The position numbers and the translations under genes were made by a program. This document shows, piece after piece, positions 34,968 to 43,007 of a stretch of 64,000 nucleotides of DNA. The notes beneath the pieces are model-generated. The model had not been told where the DNA came from and ran no database searches. It worked only from the letters and a program-made list of their open reading frames with translations. Source of the stretch: Nitrospinaceae bacterium (GTDB lineage Bacteria > Nitrospinota > Nitrospinia > Nitrospinales > Nitrospinaceae); NCBI GenBank assembly GCA_024644405.1, contig JAHELC010000039.1, positions 1-64,000 of the forward strand. Reading direction: 5' to 3'. Within the stretch, counting starts at the first letter, position 1, and each line of letters starts with the position of its first letter.

Positions 34968-36197
34968 ATGACCGACACTCTCTGTTTCCGCAACATCGGC
35001 CAACTGGTGCAGGCCGACGCCTCCACCCAGCCGGGCATCCGCCTCCGGAAACACTGCGCCCTGCTGGTCGAGGACGGGCGCGTCCACAAAATCCTGAAAG
35101 AATCTGAAATCAAATCCTCAAAAAGCTATGCCCGGGTGATCGACTGCCAGGGCCAGGCGGTGGTACCGGGTTTCGTCGACTGCCACACCCACCTCATTTA
35201 CGCCGGCGAACGCAAAGATGAAATGGTCGACCGCATGCGCGGCGTCACTTACATGGAAATCCTCGACAACGGCGGCGGCATTCTGAACACCGTAAAAGCC
35301 ACCAGCCGCGCCACGGAAAAAGATTTATTTGACGCCGCCAGGAAACGCATGAAGCGCATGATGGCGCTCGGCACCACGGCGTTCGAAATCAAGTCCGGCT
35401 ATGGGCTCAATTTGAAATCCGAGATGAAAATGCTGACGGTCGGCAAAAAACTTCGGACATCCCTCAAGGTGCCGGTCACCCTCACCTACCTCGGCGCACA
35501 CACTGTGCCGGCCGGCGAAAACCGGGAAGAATACCTGGAGGAGATCATTGAAAACCTGCCGCGTTTTCGTGATCTGGCGGATGGCGTCGACATTTTCTGC
35601 GAAAAAGATGTGTTCACCGTGGCGGACCTCAGACGCCTGTTCCTGCAGGCGAAACTGCTCGGGTTCGATTTGCGCGCGCACGTCGAGGAGTTTTCGCATC
35701 AGGGAGGATGCGCCGAAGCGGCCAAACTGGGGGCATTGTCTTGTGATCATCTCGAACACGCCACGCCGGTCGATATCCATGCCATGCGCAAGGCGAACAC
35801 CACGGCGGTGCTCATGCCGGGCGTGACGCTGTTTCTCGGCGGCGAGAAACATCCGCTGGTGCATTCGATGCTCGACGCTGGGGTGACCCTGGCACTGGCG
35901 ACCGATTGCAATCCCGGAAGCTCGCCCACCTACAATATGCAGACGGTATTGACCCTGGCGGCGTCGATGTACCGCCTCACACCCGAGCAGGCACTGGCGG
36001 CGGGAACGTATGGCGCGGCGAAAGCGTTGGGCGGGGAGAAGGATTACGGCGGCCTGCTGCCCAGGCAGCGTGCTGATTTTCTGATACTCAAGACCAATGA
36101 CTACCGGGACATGTTCTATTACTTCGGCGAGAATTTCGTCGACGCCACCTACACCGCCGGCAAAAAATTCAAAGCCCCCAAGGACCCAGCGCTCTAG
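34968..36197 (+). CDS. hutI: Imidazolonepropionase
   Basis: The 409-residue amidohydrolase opens the imidazolone ring to give formiminoglutamate. Metal-binding and catalytic motifs are in place: GFVDCHTHLIYAGERKDEM near 66-84, the central AHVEEFSHQGG near 238-248 and ALATDCNPGSSPT near 310-322. GGGGCAAC lies before the ATG. The gene order hutG-hutU-hutI forms one operon; hutH (histidine ammonia-lyase) is not in the window, so the first step must be encoded elsewhere or urocanate is taken up. Confidence 0.95.
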   Translation: MTDTLCFRNIGQLVQADASTQPGIRLRKHCALLVEDGRVHKILKESEIKSSKSYARVIDCQGQAVVPGFVDCHTHLIYAGERKDEMVDRMRGVTYMEILDNGGGILNTVKATSRATEKDLFDAARKRMKRMMALGTTAFEIKSGYGLNLKSEMKMLTVGKKLRTSLKVPVTLTYLGAHTVPAGENREEYLEEIIENLPRFRDLADGVDIFCEKDVFTVADLRRLFLQAKLLGFDLRAHVEEFSHQGGCAEAAKLGALSCDHLEHATPVDIHAMRKANTTAVLMPGVTLFLGGEKHPLVHSMLDAGVTLALATDCNPGSSPTYNMQTVLTLAASMYRLTPEQALAAGTYGAAKALGGEKDYGGLLPRQRADFLILKTNDYRDMFYYFGENFVDATYTAGKKFKAPKDPAL

Positions 36198-36353
36198 CGA
36201 GGGAAGCAACTGGCTAACGGTTAACGGCTACCGACAATCCCCGGGGCGCAATATAGAGTTTTTAGTAGACACCGAAACAGGCACCACGGCAGATGAATTG
36301 CTGTTGAAAATCAGGTATAGTTGTCTCATAATTTTTAAATGGAGGAGAGGACG

Positions 36354-37043
36354 ATGCTCAAGAAATTGTTCACAAACAACCATCTATTCATCTGGTTCGG
36401 CCTGACGGCTTTCCTGACCCTGGGGGGTTGCGCGACTATATTTTCCGACGGTCAAGACACCATCACATTCAATTCCAATGTGCCAGGCACGAAGGTTTTT
36501 CTCGATGGTATCAAACTCGGGGTGACTCCCCTGACGATTCCCATCGAGCGGAAGACGGCCAATAGAAATTTGAAATTCACCAAAACCGGTTACCAGACCC
36601 AGGAATTGCCTCTGTCGCACAAGTTCAACATGAACTTTGCCATGCTTTTAGATATCAGCGGGACCGTTACCACCCTGACTCCCGGCGCGGTGGATGCCTT
36701 AACCGGGAACCTGATCAAGTACTCGCCGACGGAATACCACATCGAAATGGAACCGGAAAGAACCGGGAATCACAAATTGTTCCGCCAGCGGGTGACCTCG
36801 ATGCGGTTTTCCGCGCTCAACTTTTCCGGCATTCAACGGGACCTGGTTACCGGAGAGGGAGAGTTTCTGGATGCCCTGAATACCAGCTTTCAAATACCCC
36901 CGGCACATAAGGAAGCTTTCGAAAAAATCCTGCAGGCGAATCTCGACGCCCTGGTCACCAGCGACAACGGCCTGGAATTCTGGAACCGCTTGAACCGGTT
37001 GGTTAAAGAACACCCCCAATTGAAAAATTACCATTTAGGTTAA
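36354..37043 (+). CDS. PEGA-domain lipoprotein
   Basis: The 229-residue protein has a lipoprotein signal (FLTLGGCATIF, lipid-bearing Cys near residue 27). Residues about 38-85 form a PEGA domain (NVPGTKVFLDGIKLGVTPL, then the KTGYQTQ strand), a fold seen in many envelope proteins. The remainder is unassigned. A GGAGGAGAGG ribosome binding site precedes ATG 36354. It converges on the RND transporter gene with a palindromic element between them. Confidence 0.78.
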   Translation: MLKKLFTNNHLFIWFGLTAFLTLGGCATIFSDGQDTITFNSNVPGTKVFLDGIKLGVTPLTIPIERKTANRNLKFTKTGYQTQELPLSHKFNMNFAMLLDISGTVTTLTPGAVDALTGNLIKYSPTEYHIEMEPERTGNHKLFRQRVTSMRFSALNFSGIQRDLVTGEGEFLDALNTSFQIPPAHKEAFEKILQANLDALVTSDNGLEFWNRLNRLVKEHPQLKNYHLG

Positions 37044-37070
37044 GCCTTGTAAGAAAAAACATGAGGAGGA

Positions 37071-37099
37071 ATCCCCCAGCCCCCTTTACAAGGGGGAGC
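37071..37099. repeat. Palindromic intergenic element
   Basis: CCCCCTT (37080-37086) pairs with AAGGGGG (37090-37096) around TAC, flanked by ATCCCCCAGC on the left. It lies between two convergent genes. The compact C-rich/G-rich palindrome resembles dispersed intergenic repeats of many genomes; it may also act as a bidirectional terminator, though the T run is poor. Confidence 0.4.
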
Positions 37100-37140
37100 A
37101 AAACATTTCTCCCTTGTTCCTTTTCTCCTTGCTCCAATGG

Positions 37141-39651
37141 TTATTTCTTGTGTTCGGGACCGAGGGGGCGGAATTGATAGATCAGGAGTGGAAGTAACAG
37201 CAGATCTCCCAGCAGGGCGAGAATCATCGCCAAACCCGTGAGCAAACCGAAATATATCGTCGGTATAAAGTTCGACAGGGTCAGGATGGAAAATCCTACG
37301 GTGATGGTAATAGACGTGTAGTAAATGGCGCGGCCGATACTGCCGTGACAGCGGATCACGCTGTTCCGGTAACTGGCGTCCTGGCTGAACTCGGTCTGGT
37401 AGCGGTGGATGTAGTGGATGGTGTCGTCGACCGCGATACCGATGGTGATGGCGGCGATGGTGATGGTCATCATGTCCAGCGGGATGTCCATCCATCCCAT
37501 AAAACCCAGTATAAAGATTGCGGAAAAAATATTGGGGATGACGGCCAGCACCGCCAGGAATATCCGCCGGAACAAAATCATAAACATGATCAAGATCGCC
37601 ACGAACACCAGCCCCAGTGTCGCAATCTGCGATGTATACAAACTCTGGAGCATGTTGTTGAACAACACCGCCATGCCCGTGATGTTGATACGTTCTTCGG
37701 CGATACCCATGTTATCGACAAGGTGTCGCTTGATTTTTTCAATCAGTTCACCGCGGTTGAGTCGTGGGTCGGTCTCCTCGATGCGGAGGACAATGCGCAC
37801 CTCGTTGGCGTCCTTCGACAGGTACGGATCGAGAAAACTTTTTCTCGCGTTTTCAGGCAGCACTTTGCGGTAAATCGCGAGGTCGTAATCCTCCGGCACC
37901 TCATCTCCATTCAGGAAACGGACAATCTTGAGCGTCGTGCCCATGGAAAGCACCTTGCCGATTTCCGGGAGGCTTTCCAGGTAATCGTGGATCTTTTCCA
38001 CTTCCAGCAGTTTGTTGGGGTGAAACCAGTAATTTTCCTCCTGCTTATCCTCGTGCGCGGTGAAAGGATCGGAGAACGGGTCGTCGTCGTCGAATTCATT
38101 TCCTTCTTTTTGCAGCATCTTCAGGTAATCGTAAAAATTCTGATCGGCGTCGATGAGAATCTCCAACGGCGTGGTGCCTCCCAGCTGGGTGTCGATGACA
38201 CTCATGCCACGGTAGATTTCTGTGGTGTCTTTGAAGTAATCGATGAAGCGGTTGTCGACACCCACCCGGGTCAATCCCACGCAGGCGAACACCGCCAGCA
38301 CGGCGAACACAGCGAGGATTTTATTTTTATGCTGAATGGCGATGAAGGCAATGCCGGTGGTCAGCCGCTTGGTGATATCGTGGGCGGAGACGGAGGGCTT
38401 CGGGGACATCATCTTCAAGAATGAGGGAAAAAATATGAAAGCGATCACAAACGCCAGGGAAATGCCGAGGGTCATGATCCACCCGAAATCGATGACCGGA
38501 CGGATATCGCTGACCACCAGCGAACAAAACGCCACAATGGTGGTGATCGTCGTGAAAAAACAGGGCTGAAACATGAGACGCACGGTATTGCGTACCAGAT
38601 CGGATTGATTGGCGTCGGGGTTCTCGGCGTACAACTCTCCGTAACGAACGGTCAAATGAATGGTCAGTGAAATAGTGATTATGATCAATATGGATACAAA
38701 GTTGGAGGAGATGACGGTCACCCGCCAGTCCAGCAAGCCGAGCGCACCGACCATCACCCACACCGCTATGGCGCAGGTGAGCATGGGGAGCAGGACCCAT
38801 CGTTTGCTCCGGAAGAACAGCCACATGACCAGGACCATCAGAGCCGTGACCGCCATGCCGAAAATCGAAAGATCGTTTTCGATGTAGTCGATCATGTCGG
38901 TGGCGATCATCGGCACCCCGCCCAGAAAGATCTCGGCGCGATCACGGTAACGGTCCAGGATATCGCGCACCTGCTGGACTTCCCGGGCCTGCCGGTCCAG
39001 CACTTCCGCCAGGTACTGTTTGAACTCGAAAGATACTTTTTTCAAAGTGACGGCTTCTTCCGGGGTTAACTTGCCGTCCCATTTTTTCTCGCGCAGGTCG
39101 TTGCGCTTTTCCAGCAGGTTGAAATATTTGTCATCCCGTTTGTACAGGGCGAGGAGGGCGGTGGTTTTGCCGTCGGGGCTGGCGAGGAGTTTGCTGTAGA
39201 TCGGGCTCTCAGTGAATTCGCGGGCGGCCAGTTTCTTGTCGAGGCCTTCGGTTTTGAGAGTGCGGACGTTGTCGCTCAATTCGGAAAGCGTGATGCGCGG
39301 ACTGTTGAACAACGGCACGTCGAGAATGCTGATCACCTTTTCGATGCGGTCCACCTTCAAAAGGTCGTCTTTCAGGCTTTGCAGTCCGGAGAGGGAAGCA
39401 TCGGACAGCAGATCCGTTTTCGGCGTCCAGGTGATGACGAGGAAATCGTCGGTGCCGTATGCCTTGTTGACCTTGCGGGAATACTTCAGGTCTGCGTCGT
39501 TTTCCAGCACGAGGGAGTCCGACGAGGCGTCAAGCTTGAAATTGGGAACGGTAAACCCGAATCCCAGCAGGGTAAGGGCGATCACTCCCAGCCAGACGCG
39601 GGGCTTTTCCAGCACCCATTGGTTGTACAGACGAATCAGAAAGGAACCCAT
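37141..39651 (-). CDS. RND-superfamily (MMPL/HAE3-type) transporter
   Basis: The 836-residue membrane protein has two halves. Each has a membrane span, a large periplasmic loop and then a block of five spans (about 10-30, 230-400, 430-450 and 640-830). The repeated second-block motifs GVPMIATDMIDYIENDLSIFG and the late IAAITIGIAVDDTIHYIHRY are typical of MMPL/HAE3 exporters, which move lipids such as hopanoids or hydrophobic compounds using the proton gradient. I chose ATG 39651; a TTG at 39663 is also in frame. No adaptor gene is adjacent, as is usual for this subfamily. Confidence 0.87.
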   Translation of the reverse strand: MGSFLIRLYNQWVLEKPRVWLGVIALTLLGFGFTVPNFKLDASSDSLVLENDADLKYSRKVNKAYGTDDFLVITWTPKTDLLSDASLSGLQSLKDDLLKVDRIEKVISILDVPLFNSPRITLSELSDNVRTLKTEGLDKKLAAREFTESPIYSKLLASPDGKTTALLALYKRDDKYFNLLEKRNDLREKKWDGKLTPEEAVTLKKVSFEFKQYLAEVLDRQAREVQQVRDILDRYRDRAEIFLGGVPMIATDMIDYIENDLSIFGMAVTALMVLVMWLFFRSKRWVLLPMLTCAIAVWVMVGALGLLDWRVTVISSNFVSILIIITISLTIHLTVRYGELYAENPDANQSDLVRNTVRLMFQPCFFTTITTIVAFCSLVVSDIRPVIDFGWIMTLGISLAFVIAFIFFPSFLKMMSPKPSVSAHDITKRLTTGIAFIAIQHKNKILAVFAVLAVFACVGLTRVGVDNRFIDYFKDTTEIYRGMSVIDTQLGGTTPLEILIDADQNFYDYLKMLQKEGNEFDDDDPFSDPFTAHEDKQEENYWFHPNKLLEVEKIHDYLESLPEIGKVLSMGTTLKIVRFLNGDEVPEDYDLAIYRKVLPENARKSFLDPYLSKDANEVRIVLRIEETDPRLNRGELIEKIKRHLVDNMGIAEERINITGMAVLFNNMLQSLYTSQIATLGLVFVAILIMFMILFRRIFLAVLAVIPNIFSAIFILGFMGWMDIPLDMMTITIAAITIGIAVDDTIHYIHRYQTEFSQDASYRNSVIRCHGSIGRAIYYTSITITVGFSILTLSNFIPTIYFGLLTGLAMILALLGDLLLLPLLIYQFRPLGPEHKK

Positions 39652-39807
39652 GCGGTTTTTCAAAAATTTAAACAGGGAACTATTATTCAGAGACTTGGAG
39701 GTTGATCAGCATACTCATCTATAATAAGCGATAAATTCCAAAAATGAAGATTTCATTACCGGTCTCTTCCGGCAGAAACCTCCGGTTTTTTTCCACAAGT
39801 TTTCCTT

Positions 39808-39813
39808 TATAAT
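39808..39813 (+). promoter_or_regulatory. Predicted -10 box of tRNA-Thr
   Basis: A perfect TATAAT lies 57 bases before the tRNA 5-prime end. The matching -35 is poor (T-rich). Confidence 0.35.
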
Positions 39814-39870
39814 GGTGATCGGTTCGCTTGAAAAAGGTCGATGGCGGGCTTCCTGCTTTTCCTCACATTC

Positions 39871-39946
39871 GCCGGCGTAGCTCAGTTGGTAGAGCAACTG
39901 ATTTGTAATCAGTGGGTCGGGGGTTCAATTCCTCTCGCCGGCTCCA
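39871..39946 (+). tRNA. tRNA-Thr (anticodon UGU)
   Basis: A 76-base cloverleaf including encoded CCA. The acceptor GCCGGCG pairs with CGCCGGC, the D arm is GCTCAGTTGGTAGAGC, the anticodon stem ACTGA/TCAGT encloses TTTGTAA with anticodon TGT, and the T arm is GGGGGTTCAATTCCTCT. Confidence 0.97.
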
Positions 39947-40085
39947 TTTTTTTCTGTAAGTCCTGATTATTCCGTTTAAACTGTATTTGATATCGGTATG
40001 GCTTAAAACCCCGGGGGTTGAAGATAGATAAACACCCTGTCAGCCGGAATTGATGCAAACTCTTTATTTTGGGAGGTATCAGCTT

Positions 40086-40361
40086 ATGGGCATCACGGAA
40101 TTTATGGCTACGAATCAATTTGCCATTCCGGCAGGACAAGTGGTTTCTTACATGTTTTTCAGTACGTTTTGTTTCTTTTTCAGAAAATACAAATTGGGAT
40201 TGATGATCAGCTTCGCTTACGTTTTCAATTGGGGGTTCCTGCACGGTACGGCAAACTTCGTCGATATGATGGGACGACCGACCATGGGATTATTTGTTTA
40301 TCTGGGGTCCGGATTAACGATGGCCGTATTGGTTGTTATTGGTTTTTTTCGCGAAGAATAA
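40086..40361 (+). CDS. Small three-helix membrane protein
   Basis: The 91-residue product has three membrane spans (about 20-35, 38-58 and 65-85) and a short charged end (GFFREE). GGGAGG at 40071-40076 selects ATG 40086 over an earlier ATG at 40053. No family is recognised. It lies about 140 bases after tRNA-Thr. Confidence 0.6.
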   Translation: MGITEFMATNQFAIPAGQVVSYMFFSTFCFFFRKYKLGLMISFAYVFNWGFLHGTANFVDMMGRPTMGLFVYLGSGLTMAVLVVIGFFREE

Positions 40362-40563
40362 CCCTTCCTCAAAAAGCGAATCCATAAGTTTTGGTTTACC
40401 CAAAATTTAATTTTTTCTCGACATGCCCCAAGCCCCAGTCCCTCTCCCGCCATGAGGCAAATAGTCTTTAAAGAATCAATGAGTTATAGAAACCAATCGG
40501 TCCCAGAGGCGGCTAAACCGCCGGAAGTCATTTAAATACCTTGGGTTTCGGATTCTGTAGCCC

Positions 40564-40591
40564 TTGACAAACCTACTAATAAATTTACACT
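40564..40591 (+). promoter_or_regulatory. Predicted sigma-70 promoter
   Basis: A perfect TTGACA (40564-40569), a 16-base spacer and TACACT (40586-40591), 34 bases before the start codon at 40625. Confidence 0.55.
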
Positions 40592-40624
40592 TAAGGTATA
40601 TCTATATTATCAGGAGAAGCAGAT

Positions 40625-41095
40625 ATGTCACATCCTCCGGCAACAGAAAAAATTTCGAATTCCGAATTTGCAGCTGAGAATAATGTGGGTTCCAGGTTTT
40701 CAGACGAAAGATCAGCCGAGTTGATTTCACGGTTTCACAACTTCCTTCGGGTCAACAAAAGTGACATTTTTCTCCTAATTATTTTAATCAGTCTGTCTAT
40801 TATCAACTTTTTCATTGAAGCCAAACTCATCTCCCTCAGTTTTTTCTACTTTGTGATTTTAGCTGCAGGCTACACAATGGGAGAAAGATTTGCTGTTCTG
40901 TCCGCCTTTCTAACCATCCTTATTGTGTGGTCATTTATTCTTGCCGACAAAAGCTCTTATTTAGTACACCACACCAACGAGGTGTTGAATTTTTATATGA
41001 CTCTTTGGGGCGGTTTTCTGATATTGTCGGGGTGGCTCGGAAGCGCTTTTGCCAAATACACTAAAGGGGACATGGGAGAACCCTCCCAAGCCTGA
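40625..41095 (+). CDS. Small membrane protein with sensor-like hydrophobic region
   Basis: The 156-residue protein has a charged cytoplasmic N-terminus of about 45 residues and then three to four spans (48-65, 70-85, 88-108, 122-142). This resembles the isolated membrane part of histidine kinases or diguanylate cyclases, without a catalytic domain. AGGAG lies eight bases before the ATG. It has its own promoter and terminator and so forms a single-gene transcript. Function is unknown. Confidence 0.65.
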   Translation: MSHPPATEKISNSEFAAENNVGSRFSDERSAELISRFHNFLRVNKSDIFLLIILISLSIINFFIEAKLISLSFFYFVILAAGYTMGERFAVLSAFLTILIVWSFILADKSSYLVHHTNEVLNFYMTLWGGFLILSGWLGSAFAKYTKGDMGEPSQA

Positions 41096-41422
41096 AAGCT
41101 TCGAGGTTGTTTATTTGCCCCAAACCTTATCCCAGGAAGTTTGTTGAAGAAACCCTGGAGAGGTAACCGAGGAAGAAACTCTCCCACGGCTCCATTTCAA
41201 TTTTCCCGAATCGCAAGACCCATTCCCGGCCAGGCCGGGAATGGGTCTTTTTTTTTGAGATCGGGCTTTGGGGAGGGCCAAAACCCTTAGAATCTCTCCT
41301 CAGGAAAGAGGCGTTTTTCGTCATAAAAAGGAAAATTTCTGTAAATGAAAATGTATTGAGTCCTCGTTCAATTTATTGTACCTTTAAAGATATATCGATT
41401 GAACCCAACGAGGAGGCTTTCC
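41096..41422. other. Intergenic region with terminator
   Basis: This stretch holds the strong terminator at 41216-41256 and an AT-rich segment upstream of the next lipoprotein gene; no gene is seen. Confidence 0.55.
41216..41256 (+). terminator. Rho-independent terminator
   Basis: AGACCCATTCCCGGC (41216-41230) pairs perfectly with GCCGGGAATGGGTCT (41234-41248) around a three-base loop, followed by a run of eight or more T. Confidence 0.93.
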
Positions 41423-41842
41423 GTGAAAATTTCCACAACCCGTTTCGGGACCGTTCTGATATTAACTCTGTTTGCCTTCATGAATATTCATTGTGGCGGC
41501 GGAAAAACCATCGATCCCAACGCACCCCGGGAGCTCATGGAGTTCTCGGCTCAGGGGGAGTCCAGCACCAAGCAGACCGAAGATGAGCCTGGCAAAATTA
41601 CCGTATCCGCCCAATGCACTGAGGACTATCCCATTCTTTTCCAATGTAAAAAGTGGTGGGCGGAAACAGGCACCGCCGGTGACGATCCCTTTAAAATGAA
41701 GGGACCGGATGGCGCCATTCAGAGCAAAACTGAAAACGCCTGCGTGTGCGAGGGTCGGCATGGCAGGAAATCCAAGGATTTTTTTGGCATCAACAACCAT
41801 TACATCAAATGCGGGGTGACCGCCGTCTGCGCCAACAAATAG
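41423..41842 (+). CDS. Small Cys-containing lipoprotein
   Basis: The 139-residue product begins at GTG 41423, which has GAGGAGG six bases upstream. The signal sequence GTVLILTLFAFMNIHCGGG ends in a plausible lipobox Cys. The mature part has six further Cys (AQCTED, FQCKKWW, ACVCEG, IKCGVTAVC) that could form disulfides. The CKKWWAETG and CEGRHGRKSKDFFG segments are not from a family I recognise. Confidence 0.68.
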   Translation: MKISTTRFGTVLILTLFAFMNIHCGGGKTIDPNAPRELMEFSAQGESSTKQTEDEPGKITVSAQCTEDYPILFQCKKWWAETGTAGDDPFKMKGPDGAIQSKTENACVCEGRHGRKSKDFFGINNHYIKCGVTAVCANK

Positions 41843-41864
41843 TTTCAGTTTCAAATTAATTTCA

Positions 41865-41910
41865 TCCCCAGCGGCCCCTCCTCTGACGAAGGGTCGGTGG
41901 GGATTTTTTC
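41865..41910 (+). terminator. Predicted terminator after the lipoprotein gene
   Basis: ATCCCC (41865-41870) pairs with GGGGAT (41900-41905), with a partial inner helix, followed by a T run. Confidence 0.5.
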
Positions 41911-42051
41911 TTCGACCCCTTTTCGTATACATCCCGGAATACCCCAATCCTCCTGTTGCGTCCTCTTTTTCCTGCCGGAAAAGCATTGCTAAAAATGGAT
42001 TTTTCCGTAAAAATAAAGTATTGGTTTCCATGTTGATCAGGGAGAGTTTTC

Positions 42052-42804
42052 TTGGGAGGAAAGCGTGCTTTGAAAGCGGTGATCGATGCGTTCGATTTTA
42101 CTACCGGACGAAAAATCGCGGGCAAATACGAGGTTCTCTCCCTGCTGGGTGCCGGCTGGGAGGGCGAAGTTTACAAGATCTGCGAAATTCGCACGGGCAT
42201 CGAGCGGGCGGCGAAACTGTTTTTCCCGCAGAGAAACATCGGCAACAAAACCGCCAAATCCTACGCCCAGAAACTGCACAAGCTCCGCCAGGTGCCGATT
42301 CTGATTCAATACCACACCGAAGAAATCCTGCTGGTCCGGAAAATCCCCATCACCGTTTTGATTTCGGAATATGTGGAGGGGGATTTGTTATCGGAATTTT
42401 TGAAGAAATTCCCGGGAGAACGGCTCCACCCCTTCCAGGCACTTCACCTGCTTTATGCGTTGACCTGCGGGATTGAGGAAATCCACCTGCTGAACGAAAT
42501 CCACGGCGATCTGCATACCGACAATATCATCGTCAACCGGTACGGGCTGGAATTCGAGGTCAAACTGCTGGACCTGTTCAACGGCCCCTTTCCGAAAAAG
42601 GAAACGCGGCAACAGGATATCTGTGAATTGATCCGGATATTTTATGACACGCTGGGGGGAGCCAAGAGGTATTCCAAAATGCCCGCCACCATCAAGGAAA
42701 TATGTTGTGGGCTGAAGCGGTCGCTGATTCTGGATCGCTTTCGAACCATTTCCCATTTGCGGGAACACCTGGAGAGCCTGGACTGGTCGTCGGATATGTA
42801 TTGA
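42052..42804 (+). CDS. Protein kinase-like phosphotransferase
   Basis: The 250-residue protein has a compact kinase fold: glycine-rich loop GAGWEGEVYK (33-42), Lys55 in AAKLFF, catalytic loop HGDLHTDN (151-158) and metal-binding Asp174 in DLF, where protein kinases have DFG. The HGDLHxDN loop is shared with ABC1, RIO and aminoglycoside phosphotransferase-type atypical kinases. It has no sensor or membrane domain. The start is uncertain: TTG 42052 has AGGGAGAG upstream, while TTG 42070 and GTG 42079 are alternatives. It stands alone ahead of the O-acetylation genes. Confidence 0.75.
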   Translation: MGGKRALKAVIDAFDFTTGRKIAGKYEVLSLLGAGWEGEVYKICEIRTGIERAAKLFFPQRNIGNKTAKSYAQKLHKLRQVPILIQYHTEEILLVRKIPITVLISEYVEGDLLSEFLKKFPGERLHPFQALHLLYALTCGIEEIHLLNEIHGDLHTDNIIVNRYGLEFEVKLLDLFNGPFPKKETRQQDICELIRIFYDTLGGAKRYSKMPATIKEICCGLKRSLILDRFRTISHLREHLESLDWSSDMY

Positions 42805-43007
42805 TGGGGATGCCTTGACGATCTGCTGTAAAATGTTTTATAAAAAGTTTTTTCCCTTTTAATTCAGACAATCATATATCACTTGTCTGGATAAGCCTTT
42901 CCTTCTACAATTGTTCCGTACGCTTTCCGGTCCGTTTCCCGGACCACGCCCTCATTTTTGATCATGACTTCCACCATGGAAAACCAACGCGCTATTGAAC
43001 ACAACTG

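Noticed and set aside
42879-42977. Minus-strand 32-codon frame with protein-like composition ahead of the MBOAT gene
   Set aside because: It looks plausible as peptide sequence but has no ribosome binding site and no neighbour supporting it; left as a possible remnant.
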